64,000 nt of DNA from JABGQS01 sp963674545 (GTDB taxonomy: Bacteria; Bacillota; Clostridia; Christensenellales; SZUA-584), in NCBI GenBank assembly GCA_963674545.2, contig CAXXFB010000001.1, positions 2,914,001 through 2,978,000 on the forward strand, given 5' to 3'. Numbering within the stretch: position 1 is the first letter of the stretch; each line of letters opens with the position of its first letter. Positions 8,843-17,368 of the stretch are shown here, one piece after another. Made by a program: the position numbers and the translations under genes. The notes beneath the pieces are model-generated. The model made no database searches, had not been told where the DNA came from, and was given only the letters and a program-made list of their open reading frames with translations.

Positions 8843-10195
8843 ATGTTTGATTTAAATAGCTGGAAGAAGCAGACGGATATAGTGGGGGAGATAATTTCAA
8901 AAGCTCCTGCGTTTGATAAGGAATACCGCATTGGCAAAGAAGAATTCAAAATGCGGCATAAAAAGGTGATAGATGCGCTGATAGAGAACGGATATGACTG
9001 CGGTTTCGTGTACAGCGACGAACACTATTGCGGCGATGTCCCATATCTTGGCGGCAACACAAATATGAGTATTGAACCAGTTGCCGGGCTTATTGGTAAA
9101 AACGGTTTTTATCTGCTTGCAGGGCTGGAAGGCGGCTATTGCGCAGAGCAGCTTGCGCCACGTTCCGGCTGCGAAGTCAGAAAGATAGAGATGCTCAAGC
9201 TAGCTGACGAAGAATATCCTGTAAAAGCTTTCAGGATGGAGGACGTGCTGGAAGAGGCATGCGGTGGCAAGCCAAAGAACATAGCTTTCCTGACCCCGGC
9301 GGAGGTTGTTCCGACGAGCATGTACCGCTTTTTCGTAAACTATTTTGGAGATGCTTCCTGTGTTGTAGATGCCCAGGAACTTTACTATAAGATAAAGTAC
9401 ATAAAGTCGGACGAAGAGATGCGAATGATAGAGATTGCATCAAAAGTCTGTGACTATATGATGGAAGGCATGGCAAGCGTTATACGACCGGGCATGTATG
9501 AGACCCAGGTTGCTCAGTGGGGATACAATATAGCATTGGAACTCGGTGTAGAGCAAATGGGCTTCGATGTTATGGTATTGTCTGGCGAAGCCGGCAGGAC
9601 TCTTATCGGCAAAGCGCTGAACCGCAGAATTCAGGAGGGCGACTATGTAACGCTGGGAGTCGCTCCAAAGTGGGACGGGCTTACATCCTGCGAGAGGGCA
9701 ACTGTAGTGTGTGTAGACGATCCGTCAAAGCTTACTGACGATCAGAAGTACTGGTTCGAATTCGCCGAAGGCGCATATAGACGGGGGCTGGAGGCTTATA
9801 TAGATGTAGCAAAGAACAATCTGCCGGCAAAGCTGCAGGAACAGGCGCTTGTTGACTATTTTGCAGAAAGGTCGGACGAAGTGTCAAAGAGGCTGGGCAA
9901 AAAGATCGACATGACAGTGCTCAAACCTTATACAGGCACACACAACGCAGGCTATACTGAGTGTCAGGAGTTCTACGGTGCAATAACGCTTAACTCCCAT
10001 GAGCCGCTCGGCAGCCAGATAGTAACTATGCTGGACGTTGCTGTAAGGGGCTTCGGTGATGACTGGAACGACATAAGGATACCCGGGATGGACTATGTAC
10101 TCGTAGAGAAGACTCTTGGTAAGTATGGTAGTGAAGTTAAAGTGCTGAATGACCTTCCGATCAATATCCAGCACCTAGTGGGACGCAATTTCTAA
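8843..10195 (+). CDS. Second M24-fold (creatinase/prolidase-like) protein without metal ligands
   Basis: A 450-residue protein with the creatinase/aminopeptidase P two-domain fold, longer than its paralogue at 2807. The pita-bread half includes IRPGMYETQVAQWG, and the metal-ligand segment reads VTLGVAPKWDGLTSCER where peptidases have two Asp; only the His of THNAG is recognisable. It is therefore probably not an ordinary metallopeptidase. A good AGGAGG site precedes the ATG. Last gene of the operon; it is followed by a 348-bp gap. Confidence 0.83.
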   Translation: MFDLNSWKKQTDIVGEIISKAPAFDKEYRIGKEEFKMRHKKVIDALIENGYDCGFVYSDEHYCGDVPYLGGNTNMSIEPVAGLIGKNGFYLLAGLEGGYCAEQLAPRSGCEVRKIEMLKLADEEYPVKAFRMEDVLEEACGGKPKNIAFLTPAEVVPTSMYRFFVNYFGDASCVVDAQELYYKIKYIKSDEEMRMIEIASKVCDYMMEGMASVIRPGMYETQVAQWGYNIALELGVEQMGFDVMVLSGEAGRTLIGKALNRRIQEGDYVTLGVAPKWDGLTSCERATVVCVDDPSKLTDDQKYWFEFAEGAYRRGLEAYIDVAKNNLPAKLQEQALVDYFAERSDEVSKRLGKKIDMTVLKPYTGTHNAGYTECQEFYGAITLNSHEPLGSQIVTMLDVAVRGFGDDWNDIRIPGMDYVLVEKTLGKYGSEVKVLNDLPINIQHLVGRNF

Positions 10196-10243
10196 TTTTT
10201 TTCATATAATTTCTTCCTCCCTGTATTATTATCCAGCGCATGC

Positions 10244-10290
10244 CTCGGGCTCTTTGCTCTGGCAGGTGTGTGCCGGATAAGCGGGGAATT
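10244..10290 (+). other. GTGTG-loop element, copy 1 (candidate structured RNA, weakest copy)
   Basis: In the 348-bp gap 10196-10543, a segment begins CTCGGGCTC, forms a hairpin CTGGCA-GGTGTG-TGCCGG (one T-G pair) and ends GCGGGG. It resembles the elements at 14735 and 45211 in order of parts. The rest of the gap is AT-rich and holds no convincing gene or promoter. Confidence 0.3.
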
Positions 10291-10543
10291 TACTATTCAT
10301 CCTCTCTTTCCGTTTTATAAAAACTCTAAACATTATGTAAAATATCGCCGATATCAAGCTATGGTGGCAAAATAGTTTGAAAAGAATCGTTGTATCATTG
10401 ACGCGTTTAAATCAGGATACAGTAGTAACAACATGCTGTTAAGACAATCTTCCCAGAAATTTTAAAACTATCATTGATATTTACAAAGGGCATTGACTGA
10501 AAACAATAGAATTCAATCCAAATAGCAAAAGGGGAGGTGCCAT

Positions 10544-10852
10544 ATGATTGATAAAAACAAAACCTGCATGCAAGCCATGAACAGTTTTATTGAAGGAAAT
10601 CCTCAAAAAGGCAAAGAGCTTCTTGAATTTTTTCTAAAAGAAGTGAAAAGTTCAGGGGAGGATCACTGCCCGTGTCCCGAGGCTTGCAGATATCACGGCA
10701 AATGCTATGAGTGCGTGACTATACATAGAGGGCACGCCCATCATCTTCCGTACTGTTTCGGACAGATGGTAAACGAAAGGCTAAAAGAGCTTTCACAGCT
10801 TACAGAACACAGCCTTGATACACTGGCGCTCAAAAAAGAGCTGGGTTACTAA
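10544..10852 (+). CDS. Small cysteine-rich protein (possible metal or Fe-S binding)
   Basis: A 102-residue soluble protein. Residues about 42-70 carry a Cys/His cluster, CPCPEACRYHGKCYEC then HRGHAHHLPYC, resembling a family of small Cys-rich proteins common in anaerobic Firmicutes. Function unknown; metal or cluster binding is inferred from the spacing. A strong GGGGAGG site lies 8 bp before the ATG. It stands alone between the first catabolic operon and the next ABC operon, with a short imperfect hairpin after it (10874-10894). Confidence 0.8.
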   Translation: MIDKNKTCMQAMNSFIEGNPQKGKELLEFFLKEVKSSGEDHCPCPEACRYHGKCYECVTIHRGHAHHLPYCFGQMVNERLKELSQLTEHSLDTLALKKELGY

Positions 10853-11045
10853 TGTTATTTCGGGCTTTAACTGAAGATTTTCTATAGAAATCTTACATAT
10901 TCGTGAAATAAAGATTGGTTCAATGATATTTAAAAACAATCGTTATTTTTTCCAAAGGTTAAAACAGTGTAATAACAGAATTTATATCGTGTTAAAAACA
11001 AAACTGATTTAAATAATATTACTGGTTCTGGGAGGTAAACACATC

Positions 11046-12050
11046 ATGGGTGACAAAAACAAAGCAGCTGCAACGGCTCAAGCGCCGTCATTGGGGAGGA
11101 GATTCTGGAAATCTCTTGTAACAGATTACGGTATATTTTTCGTTGTGATAGCGCTGTTTATTATTCTGACGATATTGACAGACAAGTTCTTATCATTTAG
11201 CAATGTTATGAACGTTTTGCGTCAGATCTCGATGATAGCTATCATAGCAATAGGCGCTTTCTATACAATGGTAGGCGGTGGTATCGACATTTCACTTGGC
11301 TCAATGGTTGGCTTTACGGGCATAATGTTCGCTATGGCTGTAACCAATTGGGGGCTGCCGATAGCGGTGGCTATAATATTCACTATCATTCTTGGCGGAT
11401 TCTGCGGTCTGATAAATGGTGTCTTTGTTACAAGAGTAGGAGTTCCGCCTTTCATCGTAACTTTGGGAATGATGGAGATAGCCCGTGGCGTGACTTATGT
11501 TATTACTAATGCATATCCTGTTCAGCTTGTTGACGAAGGCGTAAAATTCATCGGCAGGGGATTCCTGTTCAACGTTATACCGATACCGGTAATTATAATG
11601 CTGGTTATTTTCGTAATAGCTCATTTCGTAGCGCAGAAAACAAAGTTCGGACGTTTCGTATACGCAGTCGGCGGAAACGACGAAGCTGCGTATCTGTCAG
11701 GTATAAAGGTAAAGAGGATAAATACTATCACATACGTTATAAGCAGTGCGCTTGCGGCGCTTTCCGGTATAATACTTGCTTCACGTCTTGCTTCGGGACA
11801 GCCAAATGCAGGTATAGGCTGGGAGTTTGAAGCGATAACCGGTGCAGTCATCGGTGGCGTCAGTATCAACGGCGGCAAAGGTAAAATATTCGGTGTCCTT
11901 TTCGGCGCAATAGTAATCGGACTGTTAACGAACGGAATGACGCTGATGAACGTTAGCTCATTCTGGCAAAAGATCATTAAAGGTATAGTGCTCGTAGGCG
12001 CAGTGTCATTCGACGTAATCAAGACACGCCGTGCCAACAGCAAAGTGTAA
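11046..12050 (+). CDS. Sugar ABC transporter permease, RbsC type
   Basis: A 334-residue, highly hydrophobic inner-membrane permease of the ribose/xylose/galactose family, with about eight to ten membrane segments and the family stretch GRFVYAVGGNDEAAYLSG followed by VKRI. GGGAGG lies 10 bp before the ATG. It forms a complete importer with the ATPase (12065) and the binding lipoprotein (13605) immediately downstream. Confidence 0.94.
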   Translation: MGDKNKAAATAQAPSLGRRFWKSLVTDYGIFFVVIALFIILTILTDKFLSFSNVMNVLRQISMIAIIAIGAFYTMVGGGIDISLGSMVGFTGIMFAMAVTNWGLPIAVAIIFTIILGGFCGLINGVFVTRVGVPPFIVTLGMMEIARGVTYVITNAYPVQLVDEGVKFIGRGFLFNVIPIPVIIMLVIFVIAHFVAQKTKFGRFVYAVGGNDEAAYLSGIKVKRINTITYVISSALAALSGIILASRLASGQPNAGIGWEFEAITGAVIGGVSINGGKGKIFGVLFGAIVIGLLTNGMTLMNVSSFWQKIIKGIVLVGAVSFDVIKTRRANSKV

Positions 12051-12064
12051 TCGGGGGCGGGAAA

Positions 12065-13552
12065 ATGAGTGAATATATACTGGATATTCAAAACATAACA
12101 AAGCGTTTCCCGGGTGTGCTTGCCTTAAACGATGTTTCAATGAAGGTAAAACGCGGAGATATACACGCTTTGGTAGGAGAGAACGGCGCAGGCAAGTCTA
12201 CGCTTATAAAGATTCTTTCCGGCGTAATAAAACAAGACAGCGGCAAGTTCTTATTCAAAGGCGAAGAAGTAAACATATCGAAGCCGCTGGAAGCACAGAT
12301 GCTCGGGATGAGCGTTGTTCATCAGGAACTCAAGCTCGTAGATACGCTGTCTGTTGCAGAGAATGTTTTCCTTGGCAGGCCGAAGACCAGCGGAGCGCTG
12401 AAGCTTGTCAGCTACAGAAAACAAAAGCAGGAAGCTATCGAGCTTCTTGAAAGCCTTAATACCGTAATGGATGTTGACCAGCTCGTCGGGAGCCTAAGCG
12501 TTGCTCAAAAGCAGCTAGTTGAAATATGCAAAGCTCTCTCCTACAATGCAGAACTTATCATAATGGATGAGCCTTCAGCGACTCTTACAGATAAAGAACT
12601 CGACATACTGTTCGATATTTTGAAACAGTTAAAGCAAAACGGAGTAACGATAATATATATTTCGCACAGGCTTGAAGAGATATTTGCGCTTGCAGACCGT
12701 GTCAGCGTGCTGCGTGACGGCGCTCATATCGGAACTACGGATGTGGAAAAGGTCAACAAGGCAGAGCTTATCAAAATGATGGTTGGCAGAGACCTCGAAG
12801 AAGAATATCCAAAGATGCAGGTCGAGATAGGTGATGTAGCATTCGAAGTTAAAGACTTGAACCGCGGCAAGATAATCAAAGATATCAATTTCACGCTTCG
12901 TCACGGGGAAATATTAGGTATCGCAGGTCTTGTTGGCTCAGGCAGAACAGAAACAGCCAGATGCATATTCGGAGCGGATAAAAAGACTTCGGGCAAGTTC
13001 TACAAAGACGGTGAAGAAATAAACATTAAAGATGTCGCAACAGCTATCCGCTGTAAGATAGCCCTTGTTCCGGAAGAAAGAAAAACCCAGGGTGTTCTTC
13101 TTGGCATGAGTGTAAAAGAAAATATCAGTATGGCCGGAATAAACAAGGTCATGAGAAACGGATTCATCAACAAGAAAAAAGAGCGTGAGCTCGCACTTGA
13201 ATATATCGAGAAACTTCGCATACTTACGCCCAATGAGACAAGGGACGTGAACGACCTTTCGGGCGGTAACCAGCAAAAGGTTGTCCTTGCGAAATGGCTT
13301 GCTGTTGATTCAGACATAATGATATTCGACGAGCCTACAAGGGGAATCGACGTTGGGGCAAAGGCAGAGATATACAGGTTGCTTTGCCAGCTTGCAGCCC
13401 AGGGCAAAGCTATAATAATGATAAGCTCAGAGCTTCCTGAGATAATAGGTATTTGTGACCGTGTCCTCGTTATGCACGATGGCAGAATAACAGGTGAAGT
13501 GACAAGACAGGAAGCTACTCAGGAAAGAATAATGGAATTTGCAACAATGTAA
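12065..13552 (+). CDS. Sugar ABC transporter ATP-binding protein, RbsA type
   Basis: A 495-residue double-domain ATPase. Domain 1 has Walker A GENGAGKST near residue 38 and Walker B IIMDEPSATL but a degenerate signature (LSVAQKQ). Domain 2 has a degenerate Walker A (LVGSGRTE), the signature LSGGNQQK and the SSELPE segment. This asymmetry is normal for the family. GGGGGCGGG precedes the ATG, 14 bp after the permease stop. A stem-loop separates it from the binding-protein gene. Confidence 0.95.
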   Translation: MSEYILDIQNITKRFPGVLALNDVSMKVKRGDIHALVGENGAGKSTLIKILSGVIKQDSGKFLFKGEEVNISKPLEAQMLGMSVVHQELKLVDTLSVAENVFLGRPKTSGALKLVSYRKQKQEAIELLESLNTVMDVDQLVGSLSVAQKQLVEICKALSYNAELIIMDEPSATLTDKELDILFDILKQLKQNGVTIIYISHRLEEIFALADRVSVLRDGAHIGTTDVEKVNKAELIKMMVGRDLEEEYPKMQVEIGDVAFEVKDLNRGKIIKDINFTLRHGEILGIAGLVGSGRTETARCIFGADKKTSGKFYKDGEEINIKDVATAIRCKIALVPEERKTQGVLLGMSVKENISMAGINKVMRNGFINKKKERELALEYIEKLRILTPNETRDVNDLSGGNQQKVVLAKWLAVDSDIMIFDEPTRGIDVGAKAEIYRLLCQLAAQGKAIIMISSELPEIIGICDRVLVMHDGRITGEVTRQEATQERIMEFATM

Positions 13553-13559
13553 TCAATAA

Positions 13560-13584
13560 TTCAACCCGGAATTTTCCGGGTGAA
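13560..13584 (+). other. Intercistronic stem-loop before binding-protein gene
   Basis: ACCCGGAA (13564-13571) pairs with TTCCGGGT (13574-13581) across a TT loop; TTCA and TGAA extend the stem with one bulged A. No T-run follows. With the hairpin at 14635 it brackets the binding-protein gene, consistent with RNA processing and stabilisation of that segment. Confidence 0.6.
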
Positions 13585-13604
13585 TAAAAATAAAGGAGGA
13601 AAAC

Positions 13605-14612
13605 ATGAAAACGACATTAAGACTATTAGTGCTTGTACTGGCTCTGGCTATGGTTTTCAGCATATTTGCAGGCTGCGACCAGAAAGAAACGGCAGATTCA
13701 GATTCAGGCGACGAGACTGTATCCGAAGATCCTATCAAGGTTGGTGTATCGCTGTTCTACAGACGTGATGAATACTACAAGGACCTTGACGCTGGCTTTG
13801 TTTACGAAGCAGACAAATTGGGCTATGAGCTCATAATCCAGGATGCTGACGCAGACCCGGCTAAGCAGACGCAGCAGATCGAAGACTTTGTTACCGAAGG
13901 CGTAGACATCATCGCTCTTGCAGCAACAGATCCGGACGGAATGGTTCCGGCAATCGAAGATGCTGTAGCAGCAGGTATCCCGGTGCTGACATTCGACGGC
14001 CCGGCTAACACAGACAAAGTTTTAACTCACGTTGGCTTCGACTTCTATGAAGACGGCTACAACGTTGGCCTGTGGGCAAAAGACTACATAGAGAACGAGC
14101 TTGGCGGCAGCGCTCAGGTTGCAGTCATAGACTTCCCGCAGTCCGCTATAGTCTGTGCACAGAGAACAAACGGTTTCATAGATGCCGTAACAGAGCTTGA
14201 AGGCGTAGAGATAGTTGCACAGCAGGACGGCAAAGCAGCAAGAACAGAATCCATGGCAGTTGCAGAAACTATCCTTACAGCTAATCCGGATGTAGACCTG
14301 TTCTTCGGAGTTAACTACGACACAGGCGCCGGCGCAAAAGCAGCTATTGAAGCAGCAGGCAGCGACGCAGTTGTTGTTACGATTTCCTGGGCAGTAGAAG
14401 CTTTCGAAGAGCTTGCAAACGATGACCCGATAATGAAGGCGATGTCAGTATGTTCACCGGCAGTTCAGGCAGCAGACACGCTCAAAGCCATTTCAGAATA
14501 CTTTGCAGGCGAAGATCTTCCGAAAGATTACATGTCTCATTCATCAGTCTACGATGCAACGAACATCAATACTCTTGACTATGCAGCAATCGTTGCAAGG
14601 AGAGGCGAATAG
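13605..14612 (+). CDS. Sugar ABC transporter substrate-binding lipoprotein
   Basis: A 335-residue type 1 periplasmic-binding-protein-like sugar receptor. The signal peptide ends in the lipobox IFAGC (Cys about 23); a short acidic linker leads to the domain at IKVGVSLFYRRDEYY. AAAGGAGG lies upstream of the ATG. The gene is bracketed by stem-loops at 13560 and 14635. It completes the ABC importer 11046-13552. Ligand unknown; the UroD-like and FucI-like genes downstream share the operon direction. Confidence 0.94.
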   Translation: MKTTLRLLVLVLALAMVFSIFAGCDQKETADSDSGDETVSEDPIKVGVSLFYRRDEYYKDLDAGFVYEADKLGYELIIQDADADPAKQTQQIEDFVTEGVDIIALAATDPDGMVPAIEDAVAAGIPVLTFDGPANTDKVLTHVGFDFYEDGYNVGLWAKDYIENELGGSAQVAVIDFPQSAIVCAQRTNGFIDAVTELEGVEIVAQQDGKAARTESMAVAETILTANPDVDLFFGVNYDTGAGAKAAIEAAGSDAVVVTISWAVEAFEELANDDPIMKAMSVCSPAVQAADTLKAISEYFAGEDLPKDYMSHSSVYDATNINTLDYAAIVARRGE

Positions 14613-14634
14613 TATTATAGTAGGTAAGACACAA

Positions 14635-14665
14635 GAGCAGACCCGTGAGTTTAGCGGGTCTGCTC
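14635..14665 (+). terminator. Stem-loop after binding-protein gene
   Basis: GAGCAGACCCG and CGGGTCTGCTC form an 11-bp perfect stem around a 9-base loop, followed by AAATTTATC. The weak T-tract suggests partial termination or 3'-end protection. Confidence 0.75.
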
Positions 14666-14734
14666 AAATTTATCGAAAAAGTATGTGCAGACAGCTTTTT
14701 ATTTTATAAAAGATATCTGCATATATTTTCTTAA

Positions 14735-14773
14735 TATCGGGGTCTTCGCCGACGTGTGTGCCGGTGAGGTGAC
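14735..14773 (+). other. GTGTG-loop element, copy 2 (candidate structured leader)
   Basis: TATCGGGGTC, then an imperfect hairpin CCGACG-TGTG-TGCCGG, then TGAGGTGAC, ending just before the ribosome binding site of the UroD-like gene. It is preceded by a 10-bp stem (14682-14691 with 14716-14725). It matches the element at 45211 in sequence, order and position after a binding-protein gene. Confidence 0.4.
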
Positions 14774-14785
14774 TAAGGAGATATC

Positions 14786-15877
14786 ATGACACAGAGAGAA
14801 AGATTCCTGGCAGTACTGAAAGGCGAAAAACCAGACAGAGTTCCATGGTATGGAGACCTGTCATATTACTACTTCTCGCTACAGCAGGACGGAATGCTGG
14901 AAAAAAAGTATGAAGGCGATGAAGGTTATCTTAGGTTTCATATAGATAAAGGAGTCGGGATATGCTTTTATCCTCCATATCTTTGGGACATTTCATACAG
15001 CGGCGGTGTCAAATATACAGAGCAGCTTAAAGGCAATGAGAAGATATTGAGATACCAAACTCCTCATGGAGATTTAACAAGTGTTCAGAAATATCTTCCC
15101 TCAACGTATTCATGGGCATATACTTCCCACTTCGTTAACGACCTTGAACAACTCAAGTTAATGTTGTATGTACTTGAAAACACGCTTTATCATGAAAACA
15201 CAAAAGCATTCGATAATATAGATAAGCTGTGGGGAGGCAACGGTATCCCCACAGCTATTCCTCCCATATCTGTTGCTCCTCTTCAAAAACTGCTTGCGCG
15301 CTGGGCAGGCGTAGAGACGACTGTGAACCTGTTTGCACAGGACATGGAAAGCTTTGAAAAAATACTGACAGATATGCAGGCAGCAGAGGATAAGCCTTTC
15401 GAGATAATATGCGACTCTAATGCACAGTATGTTGAATTTGCAGAGAACCTCTCGAGTGAAATAACGGGCAGGATGCTTTTCGAAATGTTCAACATAGAAT
15501 ATTATAAAAAAAGAACAAAGCAGCTGCACGATGCCGGTAAATACATAGGTATTCACATAGACGGAACGCTCAGACCCTGCCTTTCAATGCTGGAAGGCTG
15601 CGGGTTCGATGCAGCAGAAGCTGTAACTCCTGCTCCTGTGGGGGATATAGAGATCGAAGACCTTCGTGCTGAAGCCGGAAATATAGTTATAATAGGCGGA
15701 ATGCCTGGCGCTCTGTTTACAAAAGAGTACTCTGACGAGTTCTTTGATGCACATCTTGAGAAACTGCTAAAAGCATTCGAGAACGATAACAAATTTATGG
15801 TGGGCGTGGCGGATCAGATCCCGCCGGACGTTGTTCCGGGCAGAATAGAGCGGGTCAGCAAAGTAATAGGAAGGTAA
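14786..15877 (+). CDS. Uroporphyrinogen decarboxylase (UroD/MtaA)-family protein
   Basis: A 363-residue TIM-barrel protein of the UroD/cobamide-methyltransferase family, recognisable from the start MTQRERFLAVLKGEKPDRVP and the C-terminal TPAPVGDIEIEDLR and IIGGMP segments. Members include heme-pathway UroD and MtaA-type methyl transferases; in sugar operons of Clostridia the role is unknown, and true heme synthesis is unlikely here. AAGGAG lies 7 bp upstream. It is co-directional with the ABC importer and the isomerase that follows 17 bp later. Confidence 0.85.
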   Translation: MTQRERFLAVLKGEKPDRVPWYGDLSYYYFSLQQDGMLEKKYEGDEGYLRFHIDKGVGICFYPPYLWDISYSGGVKYTEQLKGNEKILRYQTPHGDLTSVQKYLPSTYSWAYTSHFVNDLEQLKLMLYVLENTLYHENTKAFDNIDKLWGGNGIPTAIPPISVAPLQKLLARWAGVETTVNLFAQDMESFEKILTDMQAAEDKPFEIICDSNAQYVEFAENLSSEITGRMLFEMFNIEYYKKRTKQLHDAGKYIGIHIDGTLRPCLSMLEGCGFDAAEAVTPAPVGDIEIEDLRAEAGNIVIIGGMPGALFTKEYSDEFFDAHLEKLLKAFENDNKFMVGVADQIPPDVVPGRIERVSKVIGR

Positions 15878-15894
15878 TTTTATCAGGAGGGAAC

Positions 15895-17286
15895 ATGAGA
15901 AAAGAAAGAACGGTAAAACTGGGAGTTTGCCCGATAGGCAAATTTGTTTTTTCGCACGATGATGCAAAAGCGCAGAAGAAGCTTTTATACAACAAGCTTG
16001 ATGAACTTAAGGTAGATTATATAAATATAGACGATATCATAGAAGACGGCTTGGTAAGAGATCACTCCCATGTTGAAGCCGTAGTGAAATATTTCAAAGA
16101 ACAAGACATAGACGCACTCTTTGTGCCACACTGTAATTTTGGTACGGAAAGCGCAGTTGGGCTCATCGCAAAGCAGCTTGGTGTGCCCACTCTTCTGTGG
16201 GGCCCGCGTGACGCTTCACCTCTTTCAGACGGGACAAGGCTGCGGGACAGCTTGTGCGGTATGTTCGCATCCAGCAAAGTGCTATACAAGCTGGGTGTGA
16301 AATACAGCTATATAGAGAACTGCAGCGTAGAAGATGAGCCTTTCATAAAAGGATTAGATAAGTTCCTTCGTGCAGTGTCGGCTGCGAAGTATTTAAAGCA
16401 GGCTAAGATAGGCCAGATAGGCACAAGGATAGATTTCTTCTGGTGTACTATCTGCAACGAAAGCGAACTGCTGGAAAAATTCGGAGTTCAGGTACTGCCG
16501 TTCGATATGGTAGACTACATAGTAGACATCAGGAAAATGGCTGATAAAAACAAAAAGCTGTATCAGGCAGAAATAAAAGATAAGTCATTCATATATGATA
16601 TATCCGGTATAGATGAAGAAGGTGTGATAAGAAGCCTTGCAATGCGGGATGTACTGTTAGGCTATGCAGAGAAGCATAACATAGACGCATGGTCGATACA
16701 GTCATTCATGTCGCTGCAGGAAGCTCTGGGCGACGGCATTGGCATAGGCGAGTCATATGTACAGGAGATTATGCCGATAGCGGCAGAAAGTGATATACAC
16801 GGAGCAGTAAGCTCGGTCATACTGGAAGCAGCCGGTAAAGACAGAGGTCCTTCGTTCTTTCCCGAGTTCACGGTACGCCACCCCGAAAATGACAATGCAG
16901 TTCTTCTCTGGCACGCGTCAGCGGCTGCTTCCCTGCGTGACCCCGCGATAAAGAAAGTGCCTGTAGCAGACCCATGGATACTCTCGTCGCTTCCCGCAAC
17001 CAGCCTTCAGTTCAACTTCAAAAAAGGCGATATAACGACGTGCAGATTCGACGGAGACGGCGGGGAATACCGACTCGGTATCGGCCAGGGCAGAATAGTA
17101 GACGGACCGAAGACAAAGGAATCGTACGGATGGCTTGAGGTGGAAGACTGGCCTTTGTTCGAAAGAAAGCTGATGGAAGGCCCATACCCTCACCATTGTT
17201 CGTGCATGTACGGGCATATGGCGCAGGTGCTGGAAGAAGCTGCTAAGTTTATACCTTACCTGACAGCTGAGAGATTGGATAAATAA
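15895..17286 (+). CDS. L-fucose/L-arabinose isomerase-like protein
   Basis: A 463-residue protein of the FucI/AraA-like fold, expected to interconvert aldoses and ketoses. Evidence includes the N-terminal Rossmann-like domain (VPHCNFGTE, LLWGPRD), the AAESDIHGA segment matching the metal-binding Asp region, and PHHCSCMYGH near the C terminus. Shorter than E. coli FucI (591). AGGAGG precedes the ATG. It ends the second ABC operon; a paralogue ends the third (47387). Exact sugar unknown. Confidence 0.82.
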   Translation: MRKERTVKLGVCPIGKFVFSHDDAKAQKKLLYNKLDELKVDYINIDDIIEDGLVRDHSHVEAVVKYFKEQDIDALFVPHCNFGTESAVGLIAKQLGVPTLLWGPRDASPLSDGTRLRDSLCGMFASSKVLYKLGVKYSYIENCSVEDEPFIKGLDKFLRAVSAAKYLKQAKIGQIGTRIDFFWCTICNESELLEKFGVQVLPFDMVDYIVDIRKMADKNKKLYQAEIKDKSFIYDISGIDEEGVIRSLAMRDVLLGYAEKHNIDAWSIQSFMSLQEALGDGIGIGESYVQEIMPIAAESDIHGAVSSVILEAAGKDRGPSFFPEFTVRHPENDNAVLLWHASAAASLRDPAIKKVPVADPWILSSLPATSLQFNFKKGDITTCRFDGDGGEYRLGIGQGRIVDGPKTKESYGWLEVEDWPLFERKLMEGPYPHHCSCMYGHMAQVLEEAAKFIPYLTAERLDK

Positions 17287-17325
17287 AGAAGATTATCAAT
17301 AGTTGTTAATACATCAGAAGTTTAT

Positions 17326-17333
17326 GCTATAAT
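17326..17333 (+). promoter_or_regulatory. Extended -10 promoter for the two-component genes
   Basis: TG at 17325-17326 and TATAAT at 17328-17333 form an extended -10 (TGCTATAAT) about 36 bp before the kinase gene; no good -35 is seen at 17 bp, as is common for extended -10 promoters. Confidence 0.5.
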
Positions 17334-17368
17334 ACTGGTTCCGGGAGAATATTTGACGGCAGGCTTCA

